Shown here: positions 8,447-16,597 of the stretch, piece by piece
Numbering within the stretch: position 1 is the first letter of the stretch
Layout of the letters: each line of letters starts with the position of its first letter
Position numbers and translations under genes: made by a program
Notes under the pieces: generated by a model
The model's database searches: none
Told to the model about the DNA's origin: nothing
Seen by the model: the letters and a program-made list of their open reading frames with translations, nothing else
DNA from: Salinimonas marina
GTDB taxonomy: Bacteria > Pseudomonadota > Gammaproteobacteria > Enterobacterales > Alteromonadaceae
Direction: 5' to 3'
Assembly: GCF_015644725.1 (NCBI RefSeq)
Contig: NZ_CP064795.1
Span: forward strand, 1,858,501-1,922,500
DNA length: 64,000 nt

Positions 8447-8530
8447 GAACTTCTCCCTTTGCAAAAGTTAGCGCACGGCTCAGCAATGAGCCATTCCCCT
8501 AGGCCCGGAACTTTTGTTCCGGGCGTTTTT
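8447..8530 (+). ncRNA. Candidate small RNA, about 84 nt, three hairpins
   Basis: Predicted transcript from about 8447 to the end of a T tract at 8530. It folds by eye into three hairpins: AACTT/AAGTT (8448-8470) with a pyrimidine-rich loop containing CTCCCTTT, GGCTCA-GCAA-TGAGCC (8477-8492), and the terminator stem GCCCGGAAC/GTTCCGGGC (8503-8524) followed by six Ts. The CTCCC loop could pair with ribosome binding sites, and the final stem plus U tail is what Hfq-type sRNAs carry (inference). The neighbouring genes are both on the minus strand, so the terminator cannot belong to them. A nine-codon open frame (ATGAACTTC to TAG, 8445-8471) covers hairpin 1. I do not recognise a named sRNA family. 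Confidence 0.55.
8503..8530 (+). terminator. Strong intrinsic terminator of the sRNA candidate
   Basis: Nine perfect base pairs (GCCCGGAAC/GTTCCGGGC), 4-nt loop, then GTTTTTTA on the plus strand. The minus strand side has no T tract, so it works only for plus-strand transcription. Confidence 0.85.
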
Positions 8531-8656
8531 TATGGGGCACCCAAAAATGCACAAGCCGCCTAATCGCTCCCGTGCCCAACCGGCCCTGTTGCGATACCCT
8601 GAGGCTCCCCCAGAATGATGGTTCATCCCGAGAGCTTCTAACTTAAGCTTTTTGAT

Positions 8657-9520
8657 CTAGCTTTCTGAGACTTTGCGCATCATTCCCTCTTGCATGGTAG
8701 AGGCCACCAGCTCGCCGCTTTGATTAAAAATCTGGCCGCGGACGATACCCCTGCTGTTACCAGAAAACGGACTTTCCATGGCATACAGCAACCAGTCATT
8801 CAGGTTTACCGGCTGATGAAACCACATCGCATGATCAATGGTCGCCATACGCAGTCCCTTATCAGACACCGCCAGGCCGTGTGGTTGTAACGAAGTGCTT
8901 AAAAAATGGTAGTCAGAGGCATAGGCCAGCGTCGCCTGATGCAAACCTAAATCGCTACTCATGGCATCGCGTACTTTTAACCAGACATGCCGGTATGGCT
9001 CACGTTGCTGTGCTTTAAAAGAATGGGCGGCATCGACGGTTCGAATATCAATAGGACGATGATAGCTCAAGGCTTCCTGCATGCCCGTGGACAGACGGTC
9101 AAAGTTTTGCTCATAAAATGATATATCTGAGGCCAGCTCATCCGGTCCCGGCACCTCAGGCATGGGTGCATACTGATGGGACATCCCCTCTTCGGCAATC
9201 TGAAACGAGGCGGTCATATAAAAAATATTACGGCCATCCTGAATGGCTTTCACCCGACGGGCCGAAAAACTGCGGCCGTCACGTACTACTTCCACATCGT
9301 AAACCACGGGCTTTTTGGCGTCTCCGGGCAGCAAAAAATAGGTGTGAAAAGAGTGAACCGAACGACCAGCTTCTACCGTGCGGTAAGCTGCCGCTAATGC
9401 CTGCCCCAAAACCTGGCCGCCAAATAGCGCACGAAAACCCAGGTCCCAGCTTTGGCCGCGAAACAGGCCCTGCTCTATCGACTCCAGTTCAAACAGCGAG
9501 GACATTTTAACCTCAGACAT
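8657..9520 (-). CDS. tesB: Acyl-CoA thioesterase II
   Basis: Cytoplasmic double hot-dog thioesterase that hydrolyses medium and long chain acyl-CoAs. 287 aa, the same length as E. coli TesB. Landmarks are FRGQSWDLGFRALFGGQVLGQAL near residues 20-42, the HSFHTYFLLPGD strand near 56-68, VVRDGRSFSARRVKAIQDG in the first hot-dog, and in the second hot-dog ATLAYASDYHFLSTSL with the catalytic-region Asp, then DHAMWFHQP. The active-site Asp/Thr/Gln set of the family appears intact by position. It is the last gene of the rlmJ-kinase-tesB run, 6 bases after the kinase stop, so it is most likely cotranscribed. Confidence 0.93.
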   Translation of the reverse strand: MSEVKMSSLFELESIEQGLFRGQSWDLGFRALFGGQVLGQALAAAYRTVEAGRSVHSFHTYFLLPGDAKKPVVYDVEVVRDGRSFSARRVKAIQDGRNIFYMTASFQIAEEGMSHQYAPMPEVPGPDELASDISFYEQNFDRLSTGMQEALSYHRPIDIRTVDAAHSFKAQQREPYRHVWLKVRDAMSSDLGLHQATLAYASDYHFLSTSLQPHGLAVSDKGLRMATIDHAMWFHQPVNLNDWLLYAMESPFSGNSRGIVRGQIFNQSGELVASTMQEGMMRKVSES

Positions 9521-9526
9521 GATGGT

Positions 9527-11368
9527 TTACTCCGTTACAGGTTGAGCACGCGGGTTGCGCGGATAATAGCGTTCCGGCAACTGCGCTTTATGTTCAAAAA
9601 AGCGGGTATCTTTATACGGCAGTTTCATAAACCCCGAGATACCCAGTCCCAGAATGCTGGGCACCGCCGCCACTATGTCTGCCAGCAATTGTTGAAACTT
9701 GTCGGCCTGACTATGGTCCAGCAGCATATAATAACTGTGAATTTTCAAATGGGTAGGCAAAGCTTCAAAGATAATACAGCCGGTATGATGAATTTTGTTC
9801 AGCTCTGCCAGTAACTGCATCATTTCATCGGGCAACCGCAATAATTCGTCAGGATCATCGCCATCCTCAAAATAGGAATGGGTTCGGCTGACATCTTTAC
9901 TGATGGCTGTCGCCGACACCTCAAAGGAGATAATGCAATGCGCTGGCGGAATAAAGGGTGCAGTGGGATCGTCACGTTCAATATGTAAGGTATCCTTGGC
10001 ATTAAACATACAGCATTTGAAAATACCATGTCGGTGGATAGCCCGGCCCAGATTAATCACATTGTTTACCGATTGCTCGAAAGCCACCTTATCGGCGTTA
10101 TTGTAAAGATTCAGGCTGGAGTCGACATAAATGCCCTCGGGTTCCCAGCGAATTGCAATCCCGCCTACCACGGGGTATTTTCCTAAGCGGCCCACCGCAG
10201 CAATAAAGGCTTTCTCGGTGGCGCCCATCCCCATGAGGTAATTTTTGTAATAACGTTCAAACTGAGCATCATTAAGATAATTGAACGCCGACTCCTCAAT
10301 GTCCTGGTGTTGCCGTAAGAATGACTTACGCGAGCTGTACACCACGGTTTCAATTTCTTTTTCAGTGCTGCTGACCCAGGTGGGAATCATCGGCTGATAC
10401 GGTACATGATCATCATCACTGAACACCATCTGTTGCAATACATGCAGATGACTGAACAGATAATCTGCCCCCTGCCGCCGTTGCCCGGGGTCGTCACTAA
10501 GCATATGCGTAAGAATACTGGCCAGCATTTTTGGTAAGCCCAGCGCCAACGGCGTAATCACACGACTTCCAAATCGGCACGACTGGCCTGATGCGAGGGC
10601 GTAAATAGTGCTGGCCAGGCCTTGCTCATCAAAACGCGGGGAGGACATCGCCCCATTAAGCTGATCCTCACCGATGAAATACACATCGCCAAGGCGGGCG
10701 TTGGTATGCTGCATGTCAGCAGACATCAAATCCATGACATTACCGGCAATAAACTGACCGCTGGCGTCAATCTGGGCAAACACCGATGACCCCCAGTCTA
10801 TTAGCTGTAAGGTTTCTCTGGCCGAATTCCACATTACATTCGACGGTTTAATATCACCATGAACAATGGGTTTAGCCTGCCCCTGATAAGTATGAGCACG
10901 CAGATGCAATAGCAAGCGCGCCAGCTGCACCGTCATTTTAACAATAATACGCGCCGGCAAGGCCCCCCGGCGCAGACTGACCTGCTCCAGATCTTCGCCG
11001 CTGGCCCGGTGCATCATCAAAATAGCCTGATTGCGAATACGTTGAAATTCTACCAGTCCCGGCACCCGCGGATGGTGCACCTGGGACAACATATACGCTT
11101 CATCCTCCAGCCGATCCTGAACATGCTGAGGTAATGTAATACGTGAAAATTTAAACACATAACGCGCGCCCGTGGTGCTCGTCCCGCTAAAAACAAAGCC
11201 AAAGGCGCCTTTACCGATCAGTCCGATATCATGATAGCCCAGCTGAGCCAGCTGGTCGGTACACAGGGCCACCCAGTCTTTGAGTTTTTTGGCATCTGCA
11301 TGACTGAGCAGATACACCGACTGTTCTTCAGGAATATAAAAATGTCTGAGTGCGCTGTCGGTTTCCAT
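9527..11368 (-). CDS. Eukaryotic-like serine/threonine protein kinase with an unknown C-terminal region
   Basis: 613 aa soluble protein, no membrane segment. Kinase landmarks: glycine loop GKGAFGFVF (52-60), ATP lysine K73 in YVFKFS, helix C acid near E88-E90, catalytic loop HGDIKPSN (170-177, Asp172), and a metal-binding motif DWG (191-193) in place of DFG. All catalytic residues are present, so activity is likely. The first 45 residues are an extra N-terminal extension. The roughly 270 residues after the kinase domain (about 340-613) match nothing I know and lack transmembrane, PASTA or TPR features. The ATG overlaps the rlmJ stop (TGATG) and tesB follows by 6 bases. Targets unknown. Confidence 0.85.
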   Translation of the reverse strand: METDSALRHFYIPEEQSVYLLSHADAKKLKDWVALCTDQLAQLGYHDIGLIGKGAFGFVFSGTSTTGARYVFKFSRITLPQHVQDRLEDEAYMLSQVHHPRVPGLVEFQRIRNQAILMMHRASGEDLEQVSLRRGALPARIIVKMTVQLARLLLHLRAHTYQGQAKPIVHGDIKPSNVMWNSARETLQLIDWGSSVFAQIDASGQFIAGNVMDLMSADMQHTNARLGDVYFIGEDQLNGAMSSPRFDEQGLASTIYALASGQSCRFGSRVITPLALGLPKMLASILTHMLSDDPGQRRQGADYLFSHLHVLQQMVFSDDDHVPYQPMIPTWVSSTEKEIETVVYSSRKSFLRQHQDIEESAFNYLNDAQFERYYKNYLMGMGATEKAFIAAVGRLGKYPVVGGIAIRWEPEGIYVDSSLNLYNNADKVAFEQSVNNVINLGRAIHRHGIFKCCMFNAKDTLHIERDDPTAPFIPPAHCIISFEVSATAISKDVSRTHSYFEDGDDPDELLRLPDEMMQLLAELNKIHHTGCIIFEALPTHLKIHSYYMLLDHSQADKFQQLLADIVAAVPSILGLGISGFMKLPYKDTRFFEHKAQLPERYYPRNPRAQPVTE

Positions 11369-12222
11369 CAGGCTGCTTCGGTTTTACGCCAGGTCAGGGA
11401 AAACCGGGCGTGGCTGCCCATTAGCTCACAGACTTCCTGCATGGCCTGGGTAAGGTATTCATCCAGTTGAAACGCCGGGTTGATAATACACACCCCGGAA
11501 CCATACATCCCTGCATCATGGGTATTTTCTGCCACCACCAGCTCCGCGGTAAAACAGGTTTTACCTGCTACGGCCAGCGTCTCGACCATGGTTTTGCATG
11601 CTTTGGCTTTGGGGGCGGCGCGTTCAGATAACAGCGGGTACCAGACTACAACCTGCCCATTAGCCCAGCGCTGTAATACCTTGCCGGTTTTAGCGGCTAC
11701 CTGTGGGTATTCGTCAATCTGCTCATAGGGCGGATCAATTAACACCGCCCCCCGGTTCGGTTTTGGCGGGGTCAGGGCCACCAGCCCTTCCAGACCATCA
11801 CGATGATGGACCGCTATCTGATCATGTCCGTGTTGCACCACACACTGTTGCAGATGGTCAATTTCGGCAGGGTGAAGCTCCATCAGATGGGCGTGATCCT
11901 GAGCTCTTAACGCCTCACACAACAGCCGCGGAGAACCCGGGTAAACATTGTCATCCCATATCGGCTGATTCAGATGCAGATATTCCTCGAGTAAAGGGCT
12001 TTGGGCACGGGCCCCCTGTAGGGCGCTCATACCAGTGAGGTATTCTTTATTTTGCTGGGAATAGTCGGCATTTAACGGGTACTCGCCACCACCAGCGTGA
12101 GTGTCGAACAACACAAAGGGTTTGGCTTTACGCTTAAGGTGCGAGATGACCCCCAGCCAGGCCAGATGTTTTAAAATATCGGCGTGATTGCCGGCGTGAA
12201 ATGCATGACGATAGCTGAGCAC
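11368..12222 (-). CDS. rlmJ: 23S rRNA (adenine(2030)-N6)-methyltransferase
   Basis: SAM-dependent enzyme that methylates N6 of A2030 in 23S rRNA. 284 aa, like E. coli RlmJ (280). The N-terminus MLSYRHAFHAGNHADILKH is a near-exact family signature, followed by FDTHAGGGEY (SAM motif region) near residue 39-48. The catalytic N6-methyltransferase motif DPPY is at 163-166 in LIDPPYE. C-terminus SLTWRK fits. It is the first gene of the rlmJ-kinase-tesB operon; its start is 60 bases from the bkd terminator, so the promoter must lie in that short gap. Confidence 0.95.
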   Translation of the reverse strand: MLSYRHAFHAGNHADILKHLAWLGVISHLKRKAKPFVLFDTHAGGGEYPLNADYSQQNKEYLTGMSALQGARAQSPLLEEYLHLNQPIWDDNVYPGSPRLLCEALRAQDHAHLMELHPAEIDHLQQCVVQHGHDQIAVHHRDGLEGLVALTPPKPNRGAVLIDPPYEQIDEYPQVAAKTGKVLQRWANGQVVVWYPLLSERAAPKAKACKTMVETLAVAGKTCFTAELVVAENTHDAGMYGSGVCIINPAFQLDEYLTQAMQEVCELMGSHARFSLTWRKTEAA

Positions 12223-12282
12223 GTAAAACCTTGGAAACAGGATGATAATATCGGTATTTTACCTGCGTCCGACCAAAATAAA

Positions 12283-12307
12283 CAGAGGGCAGCCGGGCTG
12301 CCCTCTG
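12283..12307 (-). terminator. Terminator of the bkd operon
   Basis: Perfect 11-bp stem (CAGAGGGCAGC/GCTGCCCTCTG) with a 3-nt loop, about 20 bases after the E2 stop. On the minus strand it is followed by TTTATTTT. Confidence 0.85.
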
Positions 12308-12326
12308 TGGTAAGTCGGTTGCCGGT

Positions 12327-14042
12327 TTAGCGCAGGTGCGCCAGCATCGCGGAGGGGTTCATCAGGTAGTGACACCACAGGTTATTAAATTTGACCATGG
12401 TGGCGCCGTCGATAATACGGTGATCACCGGACCAGTTCACCTGCATGATATTGTGGGCCTCAACCTCACCGGCCTCATTAAACCGTGGAAGCTGCTGAGT
12501 TTTACCCAATGCCACAATGGCTGCTTCTGGTTTATTGATTACCGGTGTGGCGGTGATGCCGCCCAGCGCGCCAATATTGGAGATACTGATGGTACCGCCT
12601 TTCAGGTCATCGCCACTGAGCTTGCCTTCGCGGGCCTTATCAATGATCGTATGCATCTGCTGGGCAATCTCAAACAAGCTCAGGTTTTGTACCTGCTTGA
12701 TATTAGGAACCAGTAAACCAATTTTTGAGTCCACCGCAAAACCGATGTTGTGATCATCAAAATAGCTTAATTCGGTGGCTTTCTCATTAAGTTGGCTATT
12801 GACCACCGGGAACTCTTTCAATGCCAGCGACAAGGCTTTAACAAAGAACGGCATAAAGCTTAGCTTGACGCCCTGTTCTGCAAACACAGGTTTCAACTGA
12901 CCACGCAGGGTCATCAGCGCATCCATTCGCAATTCATCACTTACCGTAAAGTGCGGAATGGTCTGCACCGAGGCGGTCATTTGCTTGGCCATGGCCGCAC
13001 GGATACCTTTGACCGGCTCCACACGAACCCCGCCGGCGGCGCTACTATGACTGCTGGCCGCCACGCCGGGCTGGGTCGCGGTTTTTTCAGTGGCTTTCGC
13101 AGCGCCTGTGTCTGACTGGCTTGCTGAAGCAGCACCGGCCTGCTGAACATCCTGCTTAAGAATGCGGCCCTTTTTCCCCGACCCGGAAACCTGGGTCAAA
13201 TCGATATGTTGCTCGCGGGCAATACGACGTACCGCCGGGCTGGCCAGCACCTTTCCTGGTATTTCTACCGGAGGTTCAAACTCGCCATCAGGCCATTTTT
13301 GATCTTTCGAGCTGGCACCGGCCTCGCCGGCTATACCACTACCGGCCTGAGTGGTTACCGGCTTTTGCGTCGGCGCCGACAATGTCGCGTCTGGCTTATC
13401 AGGGCTCTGACTGGTGTCACTGTCACCCTGCTCACCGGTAATCGCCAATGAGAATAAGGGTTCGTGCACCCGGGCAATATCACCCTGCTGGTAATAAAGT
13501 TCGTTGACCTTACCCGCGTGCTTGGCCGGAATTTCCACCACGGCCTTATCGGTCATAACCTCGACTACCGGCTGATCTTCTTCGATGGTGTCGCCCTGCT
13601 GCACATGCCATTTAACAATTTCACATTCAACAATACCTTCACCGATATCCGGCAGGATAAAGTCTTCAATGGTTTGTGAGTTATTTGTTTTGGGCTGCGT
13701 CGCCGCGGCAGATGTAGTAGCAGATTCAGCTTCTGGTGGAGCTTCAGGGGATGTAGCGGTGTCGGCAGCCTCGTTATCAGCGGTGACAGAAGTGCTGGTA
13801 TCACCATCAATCTGCATTGCGAACAGCGGTTCATGAACCTTGGCGATATCCCCGGTTTTATAATGTAATTTAAGCACTTTGCCTGCGTGCATTGCCGGGA
13901 TCTGAACCGTAGCCTTGTCGGTCATTACTTCGGCAACCGGCTGATCTTCTTCAATATGATCACCTTCGGCTACCAGCCATTCCAACAGCTCGCATTCCAC
14001 AATACCTTCGCCAATATCAGGTAATATAAATTCTGTTGTCAT
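12327..14042 (-). CDS. bkdB: Branched-chain 2-oxoacid dehydrogenase E2 (dihydrolipoamide acyltransferase), two lipoyl domains
   Basis: Core acyltransferase of the branched-chain 2-oxoacid dehydrogenase, passing isobutyryl, isovaleryl or 2-methylbutyryl groups from E1 to CoA. 571 aa. Two lipoyl domains, each starting FILPDIGEGIVECE and carrying the lipoylated lysine in VMTDKA (K43 and about K166). Ala/Thr/Pro-rich linkers separate them. A peripheral-subunit binding domain (about 268-300, ASPAVRRIAREQ and GSGKKGRILKQDV) follows, then the catalytic domain ending with the GDHRIIDGA active-site motif (HxxxDG). Two lipoyl domains rather than one is common in Alteromonadales. It follows E1beta by 9 bases. 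Assignment to branched-chain rather than pyruvate substrates rests on the bkd-type E1 pair and the neighbouring valine genes. Confidence 0.9.
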   Translation of the reverse strand: MTTEFILPDIGEGIVECELLEWLVAEGDHIEEDQPVAEVMTDKATVQIPAMHAGKVLKLHYKTGDIAKVHEPLFAMQIDGDTSTSVTADNEAADTATSPEAPPEAESATTSAAATQPKTNNSQTIEDFILPDIGEGIVECEIVKWHVQQGDTIEEDQPVVEVMTDKAVVEIPAKHAGKVNELYYQQGDIARVHEPLFSLAITGEQGDSDTSQSPDKPDATLSAPTQKPVTTQAGSGIAGEAGASSKDQKWPDGEFEPPVEIPGKVLASPAVRRIAREQHIDLTQVSGSGKKGRILKQDVQQAGAASASQSDTGAAKATEKTATQPGVAASSHSSAAGGVRVEPVKGIRAAMAKQMTASVQTIPHFTVSDELRMDALMTLRGQLKPVFAEQGVKLSFMPFFVKALSLALKEFPVVNSQLNEKATELSYFDDHNIGFAVDSKIGLLVPNIKQVQNLSLFEIAQQMHTIIDKAREGKLSGDDLKGGTISISNIGALGGITATPVINKPEAAIVALGKTQQLPRFNEAGEVEAHNIMQVNWSGDHRIIDGATMVKFNNLWCHYLMNPSAMLAHLR

Positions 14043-14051
14043 TTTATGCCC

Positions 14052-15029
14052 TTAGTACTTCAGAGTACGCTTGATGGCTTCATAGGTTTTGTACTGGTCT
14101 GGCATGTATTCTTTTTCATGTGCCAATGGATACGGCGTATCCAGACCACAAACCCGGGCCACCGGCGCTTCAAGATATAAAAAGCACTGATCCTGAATGG
14201 TCGCGGCAATTTCGCTGGCAAAACCACCGGTTAATGGTGCTTCATGATTGATCAGCAAGCGACCTGTTTTCATCACCGACTGCGCCACGGTCTCCGCATC
14301 CCACGGAGAGATAGACCGCAGGTCGACAATCTCACACGAGACACCGTCTTCCAGCGCCATATCCGCCGCCTGCTGCAAAATTTCGATTTGAGCGCCCCAC
14401 CCTAACAAGGTGATATCGCTGCCTTCCTGCACAATGTCGGCTTTACCTAACGGCAATTCATAGTCTTCTTCAGGCACATCGCTTACCGACGCACGATACA
14501 ACCGCTTCGGCTCCATAAACAATACCGGGTTATCATCACGGATTGAAGCCAGCAGCAAGCCTTTCGCCTGATAGGGGTTACGGGGCACCACAATTTTTAG
14601 TCCCGGACAGTGGGCAAAAAACGCTTCCGGTGACTGGCTGTGGTACAAACCACCGGCAATCCCGCCGCCGTAAGGCGTACGAATAGTCAGGGTGCCGCAG
14701 GTAAACTGCCCGCCGGAACGATACCGGAATTTTGCGGTCTCGTTTACAATCTGGTCAAAGGCCGGAAAGATATAATCAGCAAACTGAATTTCAGCAATGG
14801 GCACCGAGCCTTGTGAAGCCAAGCCATTGGCAAAACCGATGATGCCCTGCTCCGTCAGCGGGGTATTAAAACAGCGGCCTTTACCAAATTTACTCTGAAG
14901 GTTACTGGTAGCACGAAACACCCCACCAAAATGCCCGACGTCTTCGCCAAACACCATGGCGCGTTCATCTTCTTCCATCACGGTGATCAGCGCGTTATTA
15001 ATTGCCTGCAATAGATTCATCTTTGCCAT
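14052..15029 (-). CDS. bkdA2: Branched-chain 2-oxoacid dehydrogenase E1 beta subunit
   Basis: Beta subunit of the thiamine-diphosphate E1 component. 325 aa. Landmarks: [16 protein letters not shown] near residues 27-42 (TPP-binding interface), [18 protein letters not shown], the [15 protein letters not shown] helix, [13 protein letters not shown], and the C-terminal [17 protein letters not shown] and [14 protein letters not shown]. The GHFGG variant is typical of branched-chain E1 beta rather than pyruvate dehydrogenase. Its start shares a base with the alpha stop (TAATG), giving translational coupling, and E2 follows by 9 bases. Confidence 0.93.
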   Translation of the reverse strand: MAKMNLLQAINNALITVMEEDERAMVFGEDVGHFGGVFRATSNLQSKFGKGRCFNTPLTEQGIIGFANGLASQGSVPIAEIQFADYIFPAFDQIVNETAKFRYRSGGQFTCGTLTIRTPYGGGIAGGLYHSQSPEAFFAHCPGLKIVVPRNPYQAKGLLLASIRDDNPVLFMEPKRLYRASVSDVPEEDYELPLGKADIVQEGSDITLLGWGAQIEILQQAADMALEDGVSCEIVDLRSISPWDAETVAQSVMKTGRLLINHEAPLTGGFASEIAATIQDQCFLYLEAPVARVCGLDTPYPLAHEKEYMPDQYKTYEAIKRTLKY

Positions 15030-16216
15030 TATTTATTTCTCCCGGCTGTTTTTGGATAGGCCTTCGGGTACTTCTCGATATGGTCTTTTAGTGCATCAAC
15101 CTGTTTTTGCAGGTGGGCAGGCACTTTGTCATAAACATCAGAAACAATGTCTTCAATCGGATTAACCGGCACTTTCTCAGCTTCTTTTAGCGCGCTTAAT
15201 ACGGCTTTACGACTTTCTTCTACCAACGTTTTGTTCGCTTCTTCGTCGTACCAGCCTTTATGTTGTAACCATTTGGCCATGCGCTGGATAGGATCTTTCA
15301 AACGCCATTTGTCCTCTTCGTCCCGTGACCGGTAACCGGTAGGATCATCCGAGGTCGAGTGAGCGGCCAAACGGTAGGTCATGGCTTCAATCAATATCGG
15401 GCACTGTTCTTCCAGGGCCAGTTCACGGGCCCGCAGGGTAGCCGCATACACTGCCAGCGGATCATTGCCATCAACACGAATGGTCTTGACCCCATAACCC
15501 AGGCCACGGGAGGCAATCCCATCGCCGGCAAATTGCTCTTCGGCCGGGGTTGAAATCGCATAGCCATTATTACGGCAGAAGAAGATAACCGGACAGTTCA
15601 GCACCGCCGCCATATTCAGACCCGCATGAAAATCGCCTTCTGATGCCGCGCCTTCACCAAAGTAACATATGGTCACCGCTTCCTGACCGGCCATCTTCTG
15701 ACCGTAAGCGTAACCTGCAGCCTGTGGGATTTGCGTTCCCAATGGCGAGGAAATGGTCATAAAGTTAAGCGGCTTATCACCATAATGAATCGGCATCTGG
15801 CGACCCTTGTTCGGGTCTTCCTGATTACTGAACATCTGATTCATAAATTGTGACGTGGTATAACCACGGTAGGCCAGCGCTCCCTGCTCCCGATACTGAG
15901 ACATGATCATGTCCTGGGGTTGCAAGGCCGCCGCGCTACCCACGGCGGCCGCTTCTTCACCGGTCGAGGCCAGATAAAAACTGATTCGGCCCTGACGCTG
16001 CGCGCCGACCATACGTTCATCCAACACCCGGATATACTCCATGGTGTCATACATCTTCTGGGCGGTGTCCTGATCAATATCAGGCTCTTTGGCCTGCGCA
16101 TGCAATGTGCCGTCAGGCTTGAGGATTTGCAGCATAGGTATGTCGATCAGGCCATTTTCAATAATATGCACCTGATGAGTTGTTTCTACCTGTGCCAGAT
16201 GATTTCTGTCTTGCAC
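15029..16216 (-). CDS. bkdA1: Branched-chain 2-oxoacid dehydrogenase E1 alpha subunit
   Basis: Alpha subunit of the E1 decarboxylase. 395 aa. The thiamine diphosphate and magnesium motif is clear: [18 protein letters not shown], then [15 protein letters not shown]. The loop [17 protein letters not shown] corresponds to the serine-containing regulatory loop of branched-chain E1. [16 protein letters not shown] also fits. I take the GTG at 16214-16216 as start: GAGGG lies about 8 bases upstream and no better ATG is in frame nearby; [11 protein letters not shown] is the resulting N-terminus. It heads the operon E1alpha-E1beta-E2. No E3 gene is adjacent, so the shared lipoamide dehydrogenase must be elsewhere. 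Confidence 0.93.
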   Translation of the reverse strand: MQDRNHLAQVETTHQVHIIENGLIDIPMLQILKPDGTLHAQAKEPDIDQDTAQKMYDTMEYIRVLDERMVGAQRQGRISFYLASTGEEAAAVGSAAALQPQDMIMSQYREQGALAYRGYTTSQFMNQMFSNQEDPNKGRQMPIHYGDKPLNFMTISSPLGTQIPQAAGYAYGQKMAGQEAVTICYFGEGAASEGDFHAGLNMAAVLNCPVIFFCRNNGYAISTPAEEQFAGDGIASRGLGYGVKTIRVDGNDPLAVYAATLRARELALEEQCPILIEAMTYRLAAHSTSDDPTGYRSRDEEDKWRLKDPIQRMAKWLQHKGWYDEEANKTLVEESRKAVLSALKEAEKVPVNPIEDIVSDVYDKVPAHLQKQVDALKDHIEKYPKAYPKTAGRNK

Positions 16217-16597
16217 TGTGAAGCCCTCTTGTTATAGGAAGGTTAAAACCTTTTACCGAATTGTGACTATGCTAGTCCATGTGTCGCCAATACACCTTGC
16301 TATTTTACCGCAGACATTGCACTCAATTGAAATGACTGTCCGCATATTTGCCGCCTAGGCGTGATAGGTATCCTACAAGTTAACATTAAATTAAAGCTAT
16401 ATAGCCGTTTGAATAACAATTCAGCACTTTTTGTATCTTATTTAATGGCGCGACGGTATCTATTGCATCAATCATTAACAAGGTTCATTGAGTCTTTTTC
16501 ATAATTCATTCAGATTCAACCTGCTATGATTGATTCAGTGTGTGCGCTAACCTAGCACTATCGGCCATGGTAAATTGTTGTAAAGCCCGGAGAAAAC
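16217..16597. other. 381-bp divergent promoter region (bkd / subtilase)
   Basis: It separates the bkd operon (minus) from the subtilase (plus) and must contain both promoters. No ORF is credible. One short inverted repeat near the bkd start is listed separately. I see no terminator or RNA gene. Confidence 0.5.
16239..16252 (-). promoter_or_regulatory. Inverted repeat AAGGTT-AA-AACCTT upstream of bkdA1
   Basis: A 6+6 perfect inverted repeat 23 bases before the bkdA1 start codon, in the 5' leader or promoter. It may be an operator for the bkd operon, but the regulator is not visible in this window. Confidence 0.35.

Larger units (their letters stand above)
8119..8656. other. 538-bp intergenic region, AT-rich, holding an sRNA candidate
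   Basis: This lies between the starts of the aminotransferase gene and the end of tesB, both on the minus strand. No protein gene is credible. The first 300 bases are AT-rich and probably include the aminotransferase promoter. The right part holds the plus-strand promoter-hairpin-terminator unit described as an sRNA candidate (8447-8530). Confidence 0.5.

Noticed and set aside
8580..8620. GTTGCGAT motif seen at 6968, 8588 and 37788 as a possible dispersed repeat
   Set aside because: Only 8 bases are shared and the flanks differ; expected by chance at this length in 64 kb is not excluded.
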